Positions 17,742-26,974 of a DNA stretch of 64,000 nt are shown here, in pieces. The DNA lies in the NCBI GenBank assembly GCA_947493255.1, contig CANLQK010000003.1, positions 1-64,000 of the forward strand. Reading direction: 5' to 3'. The stretch is from an uncultured Paracoccaceae bacterium (GTDB lineage Bacteria > Pseudomonadota > Alphaproteobacteria > Rhodobacterales > Rhodobacteraceae). Position numbers and translations under genes: made by a program. The stretch's first letter is position 1; each line of letters opens with the position of its first letter. The notes beneath the pieces are model-generated. The model was not told the DNA's origin and did not search any database. It saw only the letters and a list, made by a program, of their open reading frames with translations.

Positions 17742-18613
17742 AGATTGCGTTTATTGGATTAGGAAATATGGGCGGCCCGATGGCGTTGAACCTGCAAAAG
17801 GCAGGCCATGATGTAGTTGGTGTCGATCCTGCTGGTGGTCCTGACGGAATTGAGATGGCGACCACCATCGGTGATGCCTGTGCTGCCGCGGATGTTGCCA
17901 TTACAATGCTCCCGAATGGTGCGATTTTGCGCAGTGTGGCTTCAGAAATTATCCCAGCGTTGCCCAACGGTGCTGTGCTGTTGGATTGTTCAACTGTTGA
18001 TGTCGATAGTGCCCGTGAGGTTGCTGCAGATGCAATGAACGCGGGCTTGGGGATATTAGACGCGCCTGTGTCAGGTGGGATTACAGGGGCGGCTAACGGT
18101 ACCCTGACTTTTATGGTTGGCGGTGACACGGCTGCATTTGAAACAGCACAACCTTTGTTTGATGTGATGGGGCAAAAGGCAGTTTTGTGTGGCGGGTCCG
18201 GTGCCGGGCAAGCCGCAAAAATTTGCAATAACATGATCCTTGGTGTCACGATGCTTGCCACCTGTGAGGCTTTTGCGCTTGCTGATAAGTTGGGGTTGGA
18301 CAGGCAAGCGATGTTTGACGTGGTATCCACGTCGTCTGGATATAGCTGGACGATGAATGCGTATTGCCCTGCGCCTGGTGTTGGGCCTGTCAGCCCTGCA
18401 GACAATGGCTATGCCCCCGGATTTGCAGCAGAATTGATGTTGAAAGACCTTGGTTTAAGCCAGGATGCGGCGGCGTCATGCGATGCAGATACACCGATGG
18501 GGGCTTTGGCCGAAAACATGTACGAGAAATTTGTTGGCCAGCACGACGGCCTCGGACAAGATTTTTCAGCGGTTTTGCCATGGCTTTCTGAGCGCGGTAG
18601 ATCGACGGGCTAA
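17738..18613 (+). CDS. mmsB: 3-hydroxyisobutyrate dehydrogenase
   Basis: NAD-dependent beta-hydroxyacid dehydrogenase of 291 aa (EC 1.1.1.31), oxidising 3-hydroxyisobutyrate to methylmalonate semialdehyde. The N-terminus has the Rossmann and family signature IGLGNMGGPMALNLQKAGH, split here from VDPAG. The substrate motif DAPVSGGITGAANGTL and catalytic Lys in GAGQAAKICNNMILG are present. The true start is the ATG at 17738, which overlaps the hydrolase stop (ATGA); the track ORF starts 8 codons too early. The next enzyme of the pathway, methylmalonate semialdehyde dehydrogenase, is not in the window. Confidence 0.93.
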   Translation: MKIAFIGLGNMGGPMALNLQKAGHDVVGVDPAGGPDGIEMATTIGDACAAADVAITMLPNGAILRSVASEIIPALPNGAVLLDCSTVDVDSAREVAADAMNAGLGILDAPVSGGITGAANGTLTFMVGGDTAAFETAQPLFDVMGQKAVLCGGSGAGQAAKICNNMILGVTMLATCEAFALADKLGLDRQAMFDVVSTSSGYSWTMNAYCPAPGVGPVSPADNGYAPGFAAELMLKDLGLSQDAAASCDADTPMGALAENMYEKFVGQHDGLGQDFSAVLPWLSERGRSTG

Positions 18614-18649
18614 AAAACGTCATACCTGTGAAATCAGAGGAGCGATAGA

Positions 18650-19216
18650 ATGACGGACAACGTAACGGCGCTAGACCTGCAGATGATTGACCCGCTGCCT
18701 GCTCAGACCCAGAAATATTTTGATGTATGTCAGGAAAAGTTGGGCATGGTCCCTAACGTTTTGCAGGCCTATGCATTCGATATCGAAAAACTAAACGCGT
18801 TCACGGCTCTCTATAATGAAGTGATGCTTGCGGACAGCGGACTGTCGCCCCTTGAACGCGAGATGATCGCGGTGGTCGTTTCGTCCATAAACAAATGCTA
18901 CTATTGCCTAACAGCCCATGGCGCGGCCGTACGAAAGTTATCTGGGCAACCCGAGTTCGGCGAACAACTGGTGATGAATTGGAAAGTTGCATCTTTGGAT
19001 CCACGTCAGACTCAAATGCTTCTCTTTGCGGAGAAAATGACCAAAGCTAGCGGTGATATTGTGGAGCAAGACCGGGCCGATTTACGAGACGTCGGGTTCT
19101 CTGAGCGCGACATTTGGGACATAGCGGCGACGGCATCTTTCTTCAGTATGTCGAACCGGATGGCGTCGGCCATCGATATGCGGCCGAACGAAGAATATCA
19201 TGCCATGGACAGATGA
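18650..19216 (+). CDS. AhpD-like peroxidase-related protein
   Basis: A 188 aa protein of the carboxymuconolactone decarboxylase/AhpD fold, peroxidase-related subgroup. The redox motif is CYYC in NKCYYCLTAHGAAVR, followed by the family His. The N-terminal part has KLGMVPNVLQAYA, typical of this subgroup. Such proteins are thought to act as thiol-dependent peroxidases, but substrates are rarely known. A GAGGAG lies 8 bases before the ATG. It is 36 bases after mmsB on the same strand and may be transcribed with the valine operon. Confidence 0.85.
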   Translation: MTDNVTALDLQMIDPLPAQTQKYFDVCQEKLGMVPNVLQAYAFDIEKLNAFTALYNEVMLADSGLSPLEREMIAVVVSSINKCYYCLTAHGAAVRKLSGQPEFGEQLVMNWKVASLDPRQTQMLLFAEKMTKASGDIVEQDRADLRDVGFSERDIWDIAATASFFSMSNRMASAIDMRPNEEYHAMDR

Positions 19217-19219
19217 TCG

Positions 19220-19924
19220 TTAGTCTGCTTCAGAGATGAAAATGTAACCTGCCCCATAAACCGTCTTGATGATCTTCGGCGTTTTGGGAGAGTCCTTTAG
19301 TTTGGATCGTAAACGCGACACACGCACGTCGATTGCACGATCGAAAGAATGTTGGTCGCTGCGGTCTTGAAGTTCTTCACGCAGCTTGTCGCGAGTGACA
19401 AGGCGGTTGGGATTATCTACAAAAACGGTAAGAATTGCGACTTCGCTGGCGGACAGCCGTTCTTCGTTACCGTTACAATCTGTCAGCGTAAATTGAGATA
19501 GATCGACAGTCACGTTGCCAACGGTATGAATGCTTTTCCTTTTGTCAGGTAGACTGCGCGAACGCCGCAAGAGTGCTTTGATCCGGGCGACCAATTCGGG
19601 CATTTCGAAAGGTTTGGCTAAGTAATCGTCAGCACCCAATTCGAACCCTGCGATCTTGTCTGTCAGGCTAGAACGACCGGAAATGACCAAAATTGCGGTG
19701 TCATGTTCGGTCGACATTTTATGCAGCAACCCAAGGCCGTCTTTGTCCGGAAGGCCAAGATCAATGATGCTAACCTTTGGTTTGAACTGGGCGAAATCCA
19801 ATTCAAAGTCTTTTGCGCGCCCGTAAGCACGCACATCATAGCCGATACCGGTCAAAACATCGACCAGTAGGCGCTGAAGTTCCAATGAATCTTCAAGGAT
19901 TGAAACCCGAATTGGTTCAGTCAT
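19220..19924 (-). CDS. OmpR-type response regulator
   Basis: A 234 aa two-domain regulator. The receiver domain has the acidic pocket (EDS near residue 11), phospho-acceptor Asp55 in IIDLGLPD and Lys104 in LAKPFEMPE. The C-terminal winged helix (about 135-232) includes LTDCNGNEERLSASEVAIL and RAIDVRVSRLRSKL, then IKTVYGAGYIF. Its start overlaps the kinase stop by ATGA, so the two form one system. The divergent neighbour is the ligase-ABC transporter operon at 21984, a likely target. The gene converges with the AhpD-like gene, with only three bases between. Confidence 0.92.
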   Translation of the reverse strand: MTEPIRVSILEDSLELQRLLVDVLTGIGYDVRAYGRAKDFELDFAQFKPKVSIIDLGLPDKDGLGLLHKMSTEHDTAILVISGRSSLTDKIAGFELGADDYLAKPFEMPELVARIKALLRRSRSLPDKRKSIHTVGNVTVDLSQFTLTDCNGNEERLSASEVAILTVFVDNPNRLVTRDKLREELQDRSDQHSFDRAIDVRVSRLRSKLKDSPKTPKIIKTVYGAGYIFISEAD

Positions 19925-21837
19925 TTTACTATCATATCCAATGCGTGCTTGAAGTCTTCGGGACCGAACGGTTTTGCAAGAATGACATGCGCAGCTTCAG
20001 CTTTCTGACGCAGTGGTGCAGTTTCTGGCAGGCCGGTAATGATCAATAAGGGTAAGTTCAGTGGCGCACAGGCTGCGACGTCAAGTCCTGTGCCTGTCCC
20101 ACCAATGTCCAGATCGGTTACAATCAAATTTAATCCATCCACGACCATGAGCTGCGTTGCCTCTTCGACTGAGGCGGCCTCGATGACGTCGTGTCCATAT
20201 TTGCGCAGGTAGGACCGAATGGTTCCGCGCACGGCGTCGTCATCGTCGACCAAAAGAACGAGACCTTTTTCGCTTAAAGCTGGCAACAAGTACGGGATAC
20301 GCAACGCGACCCTTGCACCTCCATTCTGTCGGTTTGCAAAGGTTAAATGACCGCCACTGGTTTTTGCAAAATCATAGGCAGATGTCAGCCCGAGGCCACG
20401 GCCTGCTTTGCTTCCCTTTGTGGAAAAGAAGGGATTAAGTGCCTCTTCCAGCGCGCTTGGAAGAAAACCGGGGCCGTTGTCGACCACCTCGAACTGCAAT
20501 TGGGCGTCAGGCGTTTTACTGGTGCGGACCGTTATTGTGCCAGAAGTGTCGCAGGCCTCTCCAGCGTTGATGACAAGATTGAGTAACGCATCTTGGGCAA
20601 AACCTGCATCGAAGATAAGCGTGTCGTCAGGAACCTGATTGGCAATATCAAACCGAGTATCTTCGGGCAGTGCCGCACGGGCTAGGGGTTCAAAGGTTCG
20701 CAAGAACGCGGGTAGGTTGACGGCTGTTTGGTCTAACGTCATCTGTGGCGAGACCGAGTTTAGGCGTCCAACCAAATCGGCACCGCGTTTGGCCGCAGAT
20801 TTGATTGTTTCACTGATCGCAAGAGCTTTGGGCGGTAGGTTTTCTATGCTGTCGAGCTGGGCCTGTTCCCCCATAATGATGGTCAACAAGTTGGAAAAAT
20901 CATGGGCCATTGCACTGGTCAATTGCGTCGCCAATTCGCGGCGGCGTGCGTAAGTTAGTGCGTTTCGTGCCGTTACTTCTTTGGTCACATCAGTTGACAA
21001 AATGTAGGCGCCTACGACGTCGCCCGACACGCTAAAGTCAGGTGTCATAGCCAAACGCACAAATTTACCGGATTGCTCGTCGCGAAATTCTGAAACGTCT
21101 TCTTCACCGGTCATGACACGCGAAAGACGCGGTTCAACATGTGTCCAAATCTGCTCACCGAGAATTTGGCGCATATGGTCGCCGACTATGTGGAGTTCGG
21201 TTTCTGGCAGGATACTAGGCAGCCGCCCATTGGAATGGGTGTAATGCCCCGCGGCGTCGACGTGCGCGATATGCGCTGGTGTCATTCTGTTGATCAAGTC
21301 CAACCGTTCACGGCTGGCCTGAAGGTCTTGTCTGGCGGCTTCCAGTGCGCGTACTGTAGCGGTCAATTCGCGGTTTGTTTCAGCCAAGGTGGCGGAACGT
21401 ACGAGCAGCTCTTCCGAAAGGCTTTCAGCTCGAGAACGTATGCGGTCATCGTTGCGTTTGATATCAGTGATGTCCGTATATACGGTGATCCACCCGCCTT
21501 CCTCCAGGGGGCTGCCGTCAACCGAGATTGAAGTACCATTGGCACGGGTGCGTTCAAAATAGTGGGGTTTGAATTGACGTGCCAAGGCAATCTTGTCGTC
21601 TACAAACGCGTCAATGTCATCGACGTGGCCATATTCGCCCTGTTCAGCTACGTACTTCAAAGTCTCCTTAAAGTCTGTGCCTGTTGCCATCAGTGCATCG
21701 GGTATTTGAAACATTTTTTGGAATGGACGATTCGCGTGGACCAACTTCAAATCTTGATCATGGATCGAGATTGCTTGCGAGATCAGGTTCAACCCCGACC
21801 GTATCATGCCAACCAATTGTGTCGTTTGTCTTTTCAT
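19921..21837 (-). CDS. Soluble PAS hybrid sensor histidine kinase
   Basis: A 638 aa kinase without transmembrane segments. Order: PAS_7-like domain (about 10-125), coiled coil, second PAS (about 185-295), dimerisation domain with phospho-acceptor His in AMAHDFSNLL, ATPase domain (NLVINAGEACD, VVDNGPGF, KAGRGLGLTSAYDF) and a C-terminal receiver (about 520-638; LVDDDDAVRG, VTDLDIGG, LAKPFG). It senses something in the cytoplasm, perhaps an acyl-CoA or redox state; the ligand is unknown. Both the kinase and its partner regulator have receivers, so a phosphorelay would need a histidine phosphotransfer protein, or the internal receiver modulates the kinase. Confidence 0.9.
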   Translation of the reverse strand: MKRQTTQLVGMIRSGLNLISQAISIHDQDLKLVHANRPFQKMFQIPDALMATGTDFKETLKYVAEQGEYGHVDDIDAFVDDKIALARQFKPHYFERTRANGTSISVDGSPLEEGGWITVYTDITDIKRNDDRIRSRAESLSEELLVRSATLAETNRELTATVRALEAARQDLQASRERLDLINRMTPAHIAHVDAAGHYTHSNGRLPSILPETELHIVGDHMRQILGEQIWTHVEPRLSRVMTGEEDVSEFRDEQSGKFVRLAMTPDFSVSGDVVGAYILSTDVTKEVTARNALTYARRRELATQLTSAMAHDFSNLLTIIMGEQAQLDSIENLPPKALAISETIKSAAKRGADLVGRLNSVSPQMTLDQTAVNLPAFLRTFEPLARAALPEDTRFDIANQVPDDTLIFDAGFAQDALLNLVINAGEACDTSGTITVRTSKTPDAQLQFEVVDNGPGFLPSALEEALNPFFSTKGSKAGRGLGLTSAYDFAKTSGGHLTFANRQNGGARVALRIPYLLPALSEKGLVLLVDDDDAVRGTIRSYLRKYGHDVIEAASVEEATQLMVVDGLNLIVTDLDIGGTGTGLDVAACAPLNLPLLIITGLPETAPLRQKAEAAHVILAKPFGPEDFKHALDMIVK

Positions 21838-21949
21838 ATTCCTTACTTATCAGGTTTTTACGGTTGGTAAGGGCTCTGAATGGCCCCGTAACAATTTGTT
21901 AGGTTTTAGAAAGACCATTTTGGGAATTCCGCGTTAGGCTGTCGGAAAG

Positions 21950-21968
21950 CTGCAGTGGAGGACTGCAG
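21950..21968 (+). promoter_or_regulatory. Inverted repeat in the leader of the ligase/ABC operon
   Basis: CTGCAGT-GGAGG-ACTGCAG is a perfect 7-base inverted repeat with the loop GGAGG. It ends two bases before the real Shine-Dalgarno GGGAGGAG of the ATG at 21984. As DNA it could be an operator for the divergent two-component system; as RNA it would be a small hairpin that exposes a second Shine-Dalgarno-like loop. Confidence 0.45.
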
Positions 21969-21983
21969 TTGGGAGGAGTAAGA

Positions 21984-23948
21984 ATGTCGGCAGGACCGAA
22001 CGCAGCGGGCGTGAAAACGCTACCTGATCTGTTGTCGCGAAACGCGAAGATGATGAGTGACAAAGTTGCTTATCGTGAAAAAGAGTTTGGCATTTGGCAA
22101 ACCTGGACATGGGCCGATGCACAGAAAGAGGTCGAGGCATTTGCCAAAGGCCTGCTGACCATTGGAGCAAATTCAGGTGATTTGATTGCAGTGGCAGGTC
22201 GCAATCGCCCAGCATTGTATTGGGCGATGATTGCAGTCCAAAAGATCGGCGCGATTCCAGTTCCTTTGTATCAAGACGCCGCTGCCGAAGAGATCGCATA
22301 TGCATTGAAAAACTGTGATGCACGGTTTGCTGTTGTGGGGGATCAAGAGCAGGTCGATAAGATCGCAGATGTTCGTGACCAATTGCCCAATTTGAAACAC
22401 GTCATCTACTTGGACGGGCGTGGGTTGCGGAAATATGATCACAGCGACTTATCGTCATTTGCGGATGTACAAGCCGCTGGTGAAAAGGCTGGAAACGACG
22501 CCGAATTGGTCGAGAGGCAAGCCGCATTAACCTACGATTCCACCTGTGTGATGTTATATACTTCGGGCACAACAAGCCGGCCTAAGGGCGTCGTTCTGTC
22601 TAACCGTAATGTTATTGAGACTGCGAAGAACTCCTGCGCATTTGATGACCTGAATGCGAATGAAGAAATCCTTGCTTACCTGCCGATGGCATGGGTCGGA
22701 GATTTCATTTTTTCGATGGGGCAGGCGTTATGGACAGGCTTCTGTGTGAATTGCCCTGAAAGCGCAGAAACCATGCAGGCCGACATGCGGGAAATTGGCC
22801 CAACTTATTTCTTCGCTCCGCCGCAAGTTTTCGAACGGCAGCTAACACAAGTGATGATCCGGATGGAGGACGCCGGAAAATTTAAACACCGGATGTTCCA
22901 CCGCTTTATGGATGTTGCTAAGCGCGTTGGTCCAAAATTGCTTGATGGGGAACCTGTCGGGTTTGCAGATAAGATCGCGTATACGCTTGGCAAATATATG
23001 GTCTATGCGCCGCTGAAAGATACGTTGGGCCTTGGCCGTGTGCGGGTAGGCTACACAGCGGGCGAAGCGATTGGCCCGGAATTGTTCCAGTTCTACCGTT
23101 CGCTTGGGATCAATCTGAAACAGCTTTACGGACAGACTGAGGCGACGGTATTCATTACGCAGCAACCCAATGGCGAGGTTCGAGCCGATACCGTCGGTGT
23201 TGCATCACCCGAAGTAGAATTGAAAATTTCTGACAGCGGCGAGGTGTTTTACCGCTCACCTGGCGTATTTGTCGAGTATTTCAAGAACCCTGAAAGCACA
23301 GCAGATACGAAAGATCCTGAAGGGTGGGTGGCGACAGGCGACGCCGGATTTATCGAAGAAAAATCGGGCCATTTGCGGATTATTGATCGGGTAAAGGATG
23401 TCGGCAAAATGTCTGACGGTTCGATGTTCGCGCCGAAATATGTTGAAAACAAACTCAAGTTCTTTCCAGACATTTTAGAAGCTGTTGTGTTCGGAGCAGG
23501 GCGTGACCGGTGCTGTGCATTTCTAAATATTGATCTGACGGCAGTTGGTAACTGGGCAGAGAGAAATAACATTGCCTATTCATCCTACCAAGAGCTTTCG
23601 CAAAATAAGCAAGTGTTGGATATTGTTGCGGGCCATGTGGCGCAGGTAAATGCGTCGATCGCGCAAGATGAAATGTTGTCTAATTGCCAAGTCCACCGGT
23701 TCCTCGTGTTGCACAAAGAGCTGGATGCAGATGACGGTGAAATGACCCGCACACGAAAAGTGCGTCGTGGCGTGATCGCCGAGAAATTCGAAGATCTTGT
23801 TGAGGCTCTCTATGGCGGAGCGAACGAGATCTACACCGAAACCGAAGTCACCTATGAGGACGGCCGCAAAGGTAAGATCGCGGCGACACTGGACATTCGT
23901 GACGCAGAACTTTCTCCCCCTGTTTCAGCAAAGGTTGCCGCAGAATGA
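21984..23948 (+). CDS. Long-chain-type acyl-CoA synthetase (AMP-binding)
   Basis: Adenylate-forming ligase of 654 aa, FadD15-like, converting a carboxylic acid to its CoA thioester with ATP to AMP. The P-loop is LYTSGTTSRPKGVVLSN, the A5 motif QLYGQTEA, and the A7-A8 region has ATGDAGFIEEKSGHLRIIDRVKD, split around the hinge. I use the ATG at 21984 (MSAGPNAAG) since GGGAGGAG precedes it by about 7 bases; the track start is a TTG 15 bases earlier. It leads an operon with a Liv-type transporter and overlaps livG by ATGA, so it probably activates the imported acid. Confidence 0.88.
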   Translation: MSAGPNAAGVKTLPDLLSRNAKMMSDKVAYREKEFGIWQTWTWADAQKEVEAFAKGLLTIGANSGDLIAVAGRNRPALYWAMIAVQKIGAIPVPLYQDAAAEEIAYALKNCDARFAVVGDQEQVDKIADVRDQLPNLKHVIYLDGRGLRKYDHSDLSSFADVQAAGEKAGNDAELVERQAALTYDSTCVMLYTSGTTSRPKGVVLSNRNVIETAKNSCAFDDLNANEEILAYLPMAWVGDFIFSMGQALWTGFCVNCPESAETMQADMREIGPTYFFAPPQVFERQLTQVMIRMEDAGKFKHRMFHRFMDVAKRVGPKLLDGEPVGFADKIAYTLGKYMVYAPLKDTLGLGRVRVGYTAGEAIGPELFQFYRSLGINLKQLYGQTEATVFITQQPNGEVRADTVGVASPEVELKISDSGEVFYRSPGVFVEYFKNPESTADTKDPEGWVATGDAGFIEEKSGHLRIIDRVKDVGKMSDGSMFAPKYVENKLKFFPDILEAVVFGAGRDRCCAFLNIDLTAVGNWAERNNIAYSSYQELSQNKQVLDIVAGHVAQVNASIAQDEMLSNCQVHRFLVLHKELDADDGEMTRTRKVRRGVIAEKFEDLVEALYGGANEIYTETEVTYEDGRKGKIAATLDIRDAELSPPVSAKVAAE

Positions 23949-24766
23949 ACGACAGGCAGACAGGATATGTCACTGAAGACGGTCGCCAGATTGGTGATGT
24001 CATGCTGGATTTGCGCGACATTACGTTGCGGTTTGGCGGGGTCGAAGCGATTAAGAACATCAGTTTCGACATCCGTGAAGGCGAAATCCGCGCCATTATC
24101 GGGCCCAACGGAGCGGGCAAGTCGTCCATGTTGAACGTTATATCAGGGTTTTATGTTCCCCAAGACGGCAGTGTTTGGTTCCATGGAAAAAAACGCGCGC
24201 CTTTGAAACCGTACCAGGTGGCCCGCCAGGGGATCGCGCGGACGTTTCAAAACATCGCCTTGTTCGAAGGTATGACCGTGCTGGACAACATCATGACAGG
24301 GCGGTTGAACTACACCAAATCTGGAATGATTGCGCAGGCAATTTGGAAAGGCAAAGCTGAACGCGAGGAAACCGAAAACCGCGAAAAAGTAGAACGCGTG
24401 ATCGATTTTCTAGAAATTCAAGCCATTCGGAAAACACCGGTTGGTCGTTTGCCGTACGGGTTGAAGAAGCGTGTCGAACTTGCACGTGCATTGGCGGCTG
24501 AACCAAAACTTCTTTTGTTAGACGAGCCCATGGCGGGCATGAACGTCGAAGAAAAGGAAGACATGTCGCGGTTCATACTGGATGTGAACGATGAATTTGG
24601 AACAACTATCGCGTTGATCGAGCATGACATGGGGGTCGTGATGGACCTCTCAGATCGTGTGGTCGTGATGGACTACGGCAAGAAAATTGGTGACGGCACA
24701 CCAGACGAAGTGCGCAACAATCAGGCTGTAATCGACGCCTATTTGGGGGTCGCACACGATGAATAA
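23945..24766 (+). CDS. Liv-type ABC transporter ATP-binding protein (LivG-like)
   Basis: A 273 aa ATPase of the branched-chain amino acid transporter class. Walker A GPNGAGKSS, Walker B LLLLDEPMAGMN, and the signature is LPYGLKKRVELARAL, the usual LivG form lacking LSGGQ. The LivG-specific insert with the long helix (KGKAEREETENREKVERVI) is present. It overlaps the acyl-CoA synthetase by ATGA. It pairs with the LivF-like ATPase at 28322. Substrate is probably a carboxylic acid rather than an amino acid, given the two flanking CoA ligases; this is inference. Confidence 0.88.
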   Translation: MNDRQTGYVTEDGRQIGDVMLDLRDITLRFGGVEAIKNISFDIREGEIRAIIGPNGAGKSSMLNVISGFYVPQDGSVWFHGKKRAPLKPYQVARQGIARTFQNIALFEGMTVLDNIMTGRLNYTKSGMIAQAIWKGKAEREETENREKVERVIDFLEIQAIRKTPVGRLPYGLKKRVELARALAAEPKLLLLDEPMAGMNVEEKEDMSRFILDVNDEFGTTIALIEHDMGVVMDLSDRVVVMDYGKKIGDGTPDEVRNNQAVIDAYLGVAHDE

Positions 24767-24795
24767 ATTCCGTTCTTTTTGCACAAGAGGCACCC

Positions 24796-25791
24796 ATGTC
24801 AGCTGATTTTCTATATGGTATTGAAGTTGTCATTAACGGGCTCATGGCCGGCGTTATGTACGCACTTGTTGCGCTTGGGTTTGTGCTGATCTTCAAGGCT
24901 TCAGGTATCTTTAACTTCGCGCAAGGCGTGATGGCATTGTTTGCGGCGCTGACCTTGGTTGGCATCATGGAAGGACAGGTTCCTTTCGCGCATTTGATCA
25001 ACGCGACCTTCGGTACGGAAATTCATCATTTTGGATGGCATGTTCCGGCGTTGCTGGCGATCTTCCTGACTGTTGGGGTGATGGTGGTATTTGCTTGGGC
25101 AGTTCAACGGTTTTTGTTCCGCCATTTGGTTGGGCAAGAACCTATCATCTTGTTTATGGCGACTATCGGTCTTGCCTATTTCTTAGAAGGTGTCGGCGAC
25201 TTGATGTGGGGGTCTGACATCAAGACTTTGGCGTTGGGCCTGCCACAAGGCGGTGCGCGCTGGCTAGAAGACGCGACGGCTGGTTTAGGGGGCGAAGACT
25301 TTTACGGCTTCTTCATCGACAAGTTGGACATCGTTGCAACCGGTGTAGCGATTGTCTTGGTCGCGGGTCTAATCGCGTTCAGCCAGTACACCAAACACGG
25401 GCGTGCGATGCGTGCTGTGGCGGATGACCACCAAGCAGCACTTAGCGTCGGGATCTCATTGAACTTCATTTGGATTTTGGTTTGGTCGCTCGCCGGATTT
25501 GTTGCTTTGGTGGCGGGTATCATGTGGGGAGCGAAGTCAGGAGTGCAATTTTCGCTGTCGCTTATCGCACTCAAGGCCTTGCCGGTCCTTATGCTTGGCG
25601 GATTTACGTCTATCCCGGGGGCGATTGTGGGCGGTTTGATTATTGGGGTCGGTGAAAAGCTTTTCGAGTTCCTGATAGGCCCAATGGTCGGCGGTGCTAC
25701 CGAAAATTGGTTTGCCTATGTGTTGGCGCTGCTGTTTCTGGTTTTCCGTCCTCAGGGCCTATTTGGGGAGAAAATCATTGAACGTGTTTGA
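24796..25791 (+). CDS. Liv-type ABC transporter permease (LivH-like)
   Basis: Inner-membrane permease, 331 aa, with about eight transmembrane helices. The N-terminus has the LivH hallmark GLMAGVMYALVALGFVLIFK and FNFAQGVMALFAA. The C-terminal half carries the cytoplasmic loop TKHGRAMRAVADDHQAA and GGFTSIPGAIVGGLIIGVGE, where the coupling helix meets the ATPases. A 40-residue insert after helix two (EGQVPFAHLINATFGTE) is longer than in E. coli LivH. An AGAGG precedes the ATG. It forms the channel with LivM-like 25836-26912. Confidence 0.88.
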   Translation: MSADFLYGIEVVINGLMAGVMYALVALGFVLIFKASGIFNFAQGVMALFAALTLVGIMEGQVPFAHLINATFGTEIHHFGWHVPALLAIFLTVGVMVVFAWAVQRFLFRHLVGQEPIILFMATIGLAYFLEGVGDLMWGSDIKTLALGLPQGGARWLEDATAGLGGEDFYGFFIDKLDIVATGVAIVLVAGLIAFSQYTKHGRAMRAVADDHQAALSVGISLNFIWILVWSLAGFVALVAGIMWGAKSGVQFSLSLIALKALPVLMLGGFTSIPGAIVGGLIIGVGEKLFEFLIGPMVGGATENWFAYVLALLFLVFRPQGLFGEKIIERV

Positions 25792-25835
25792 CCTAACCGA
25801 CCGAAAACTAACCCCTCCGAACGGGAGCCTTTAAG

Positions 25836-26912
25836 ATGCTGTATCGTGAAGCTGGTGACTATAAGACGTCCTACCCTGCGGATAGCCAAACATTCCCAAT
25901 CGCCTTTGATCGGTATCGGTATTGGGTTGTTCTCGCTGTAGCCTTTCTGGTTATCCCGTTTTTCGTGAACGACTACATTGTGAACGCATTGTTGTTGCCG
26001 TTTCTGATTTACTCGATCGCCGCAATCGGGCTGAATATCTTGACTGGATATGCAGGTCAGGTCAGCCTTGGCACGGGCGGGTTCATGGCCGTGGGTGCCT
26101 ATGCTTGCTACAAGTTGATGACCGCATTTCCCGACGTAAATATCTTGATCCATGTGGTGCTAGCTGGCGGTGTAACCGCAGCAGTTGGCACGGCATTTGG
26201 ACTTCCGAGTCTACGCATCAAAGGGTTCTATTTGGCTGTTGCGACTTTGGCTGCCCAATTCTTTCTTGTCTGGCTTTTTAACAAGGTCGCGTGGTTCTAT
26301 AACTATTCGGCCTCTGGCCAAATTAGCGCGCCAGAACGCACCGTGCTGGGCATTGCCGTGACGGGGCCGAATACGCCGGCTTGGGCAAGCTATTTGGTCT
26401 GTTTGGTGTTCGTAACCATCTGCGCACTGATTGCACGCAACCTAACGCGTGGTGCGATGGGTCGGCAATGGATGGCCATTCGCGACATGGATATCGCTGC
26501 AGAAATCATTGGGGTGAACCCGTTGAAGGCGAAGCTGACGGCATTTGCCGTATCATCCTTCTTTGTTGGAGTTTCGGGGGCATTGTTTTTTGCAGTGTAT
26601 TTGGGCGCTGTCGAAGTGGGCGAGGCATTTGGGATCAACAAGTCATTCTTGGTCCTATTCATGATCATCATCGGCGGCCTGGGATCAATTTTTGGCGCAT
26701 TTGCAGGAGCAGCCTTTCTGGTGACTCTTCCAGTTTTCCTGAAATTGATCGGAGTAGATCTATTGGGATGGCCCACCGATTTGGTCGCACACCTTCAGCT
26801 GGTCGTTGTTGGGCTTTTGATCATGTTCTTTCTGGTCAAAGAGCCACACGGATTGGCTCATCTTTGGAGGCTGGCGAAAGAAAAACTTCGCCTGTGGCCG
26901 TTTCCACATTGA
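25836..26912 (+). CDS. Liv-type ABC transporter permease (LivM-like)
   Basis: Inner-membrane permease, 358 aa, second half of the channel. It shows the LivM motifs NILTGYAGQVSLGTGGFMAVGAY (split in two by the loop) and LPSLRIKGFYLAVATLAAQF, and the coupling loop MDIAAEIIGVNPLKAKLTAF. About nine to ten hydrophobic helices are visible. An unusual extra loop after GFYLAVATLA contains WFYNYSASGQISAPERTVLG, in the position where substrate-specific variation is common. A GGGAG precedes the ATG by about ten bases. Confidence 0.88.
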   Translation: MLYREAGDYKTSYPADSQTFPIAFDRYRYWVVLAVAFLVIPFFVNDYIVNALLLPFLIYSIAAIGLNILTGYAGQVSLGTGGFMAVGAYACYKLMTAFPDVNILIHVVLAGGVTAAVGTAFGLPSLRIKGFYLAVATLAAQFFLVWLFNKVAWFYNYSASGQISAPERTVLGIAVTGPNTPAWASYLVCLVFVTICALIARNLTRGAMGRQWMAIRDMDIAAEIIGVNPLKAKLTAFAVSSFFVGVSGALFFAVYLGAVEVGEAFGINKSFLVLFMIIIGGLGSIFGAFAGAAFLVTLPVFLKLIGVDLLGWPTDLVAHLQLVVVGLLIMFFLVKEPHGLAHLWRLAKEKLRLWPFPH

Positions 26913-26974
26913 CGAAAACGACCCTGGGGCAACCAGGCTAACGACAACATCGGCAACCATGGGAGGATAAACCG

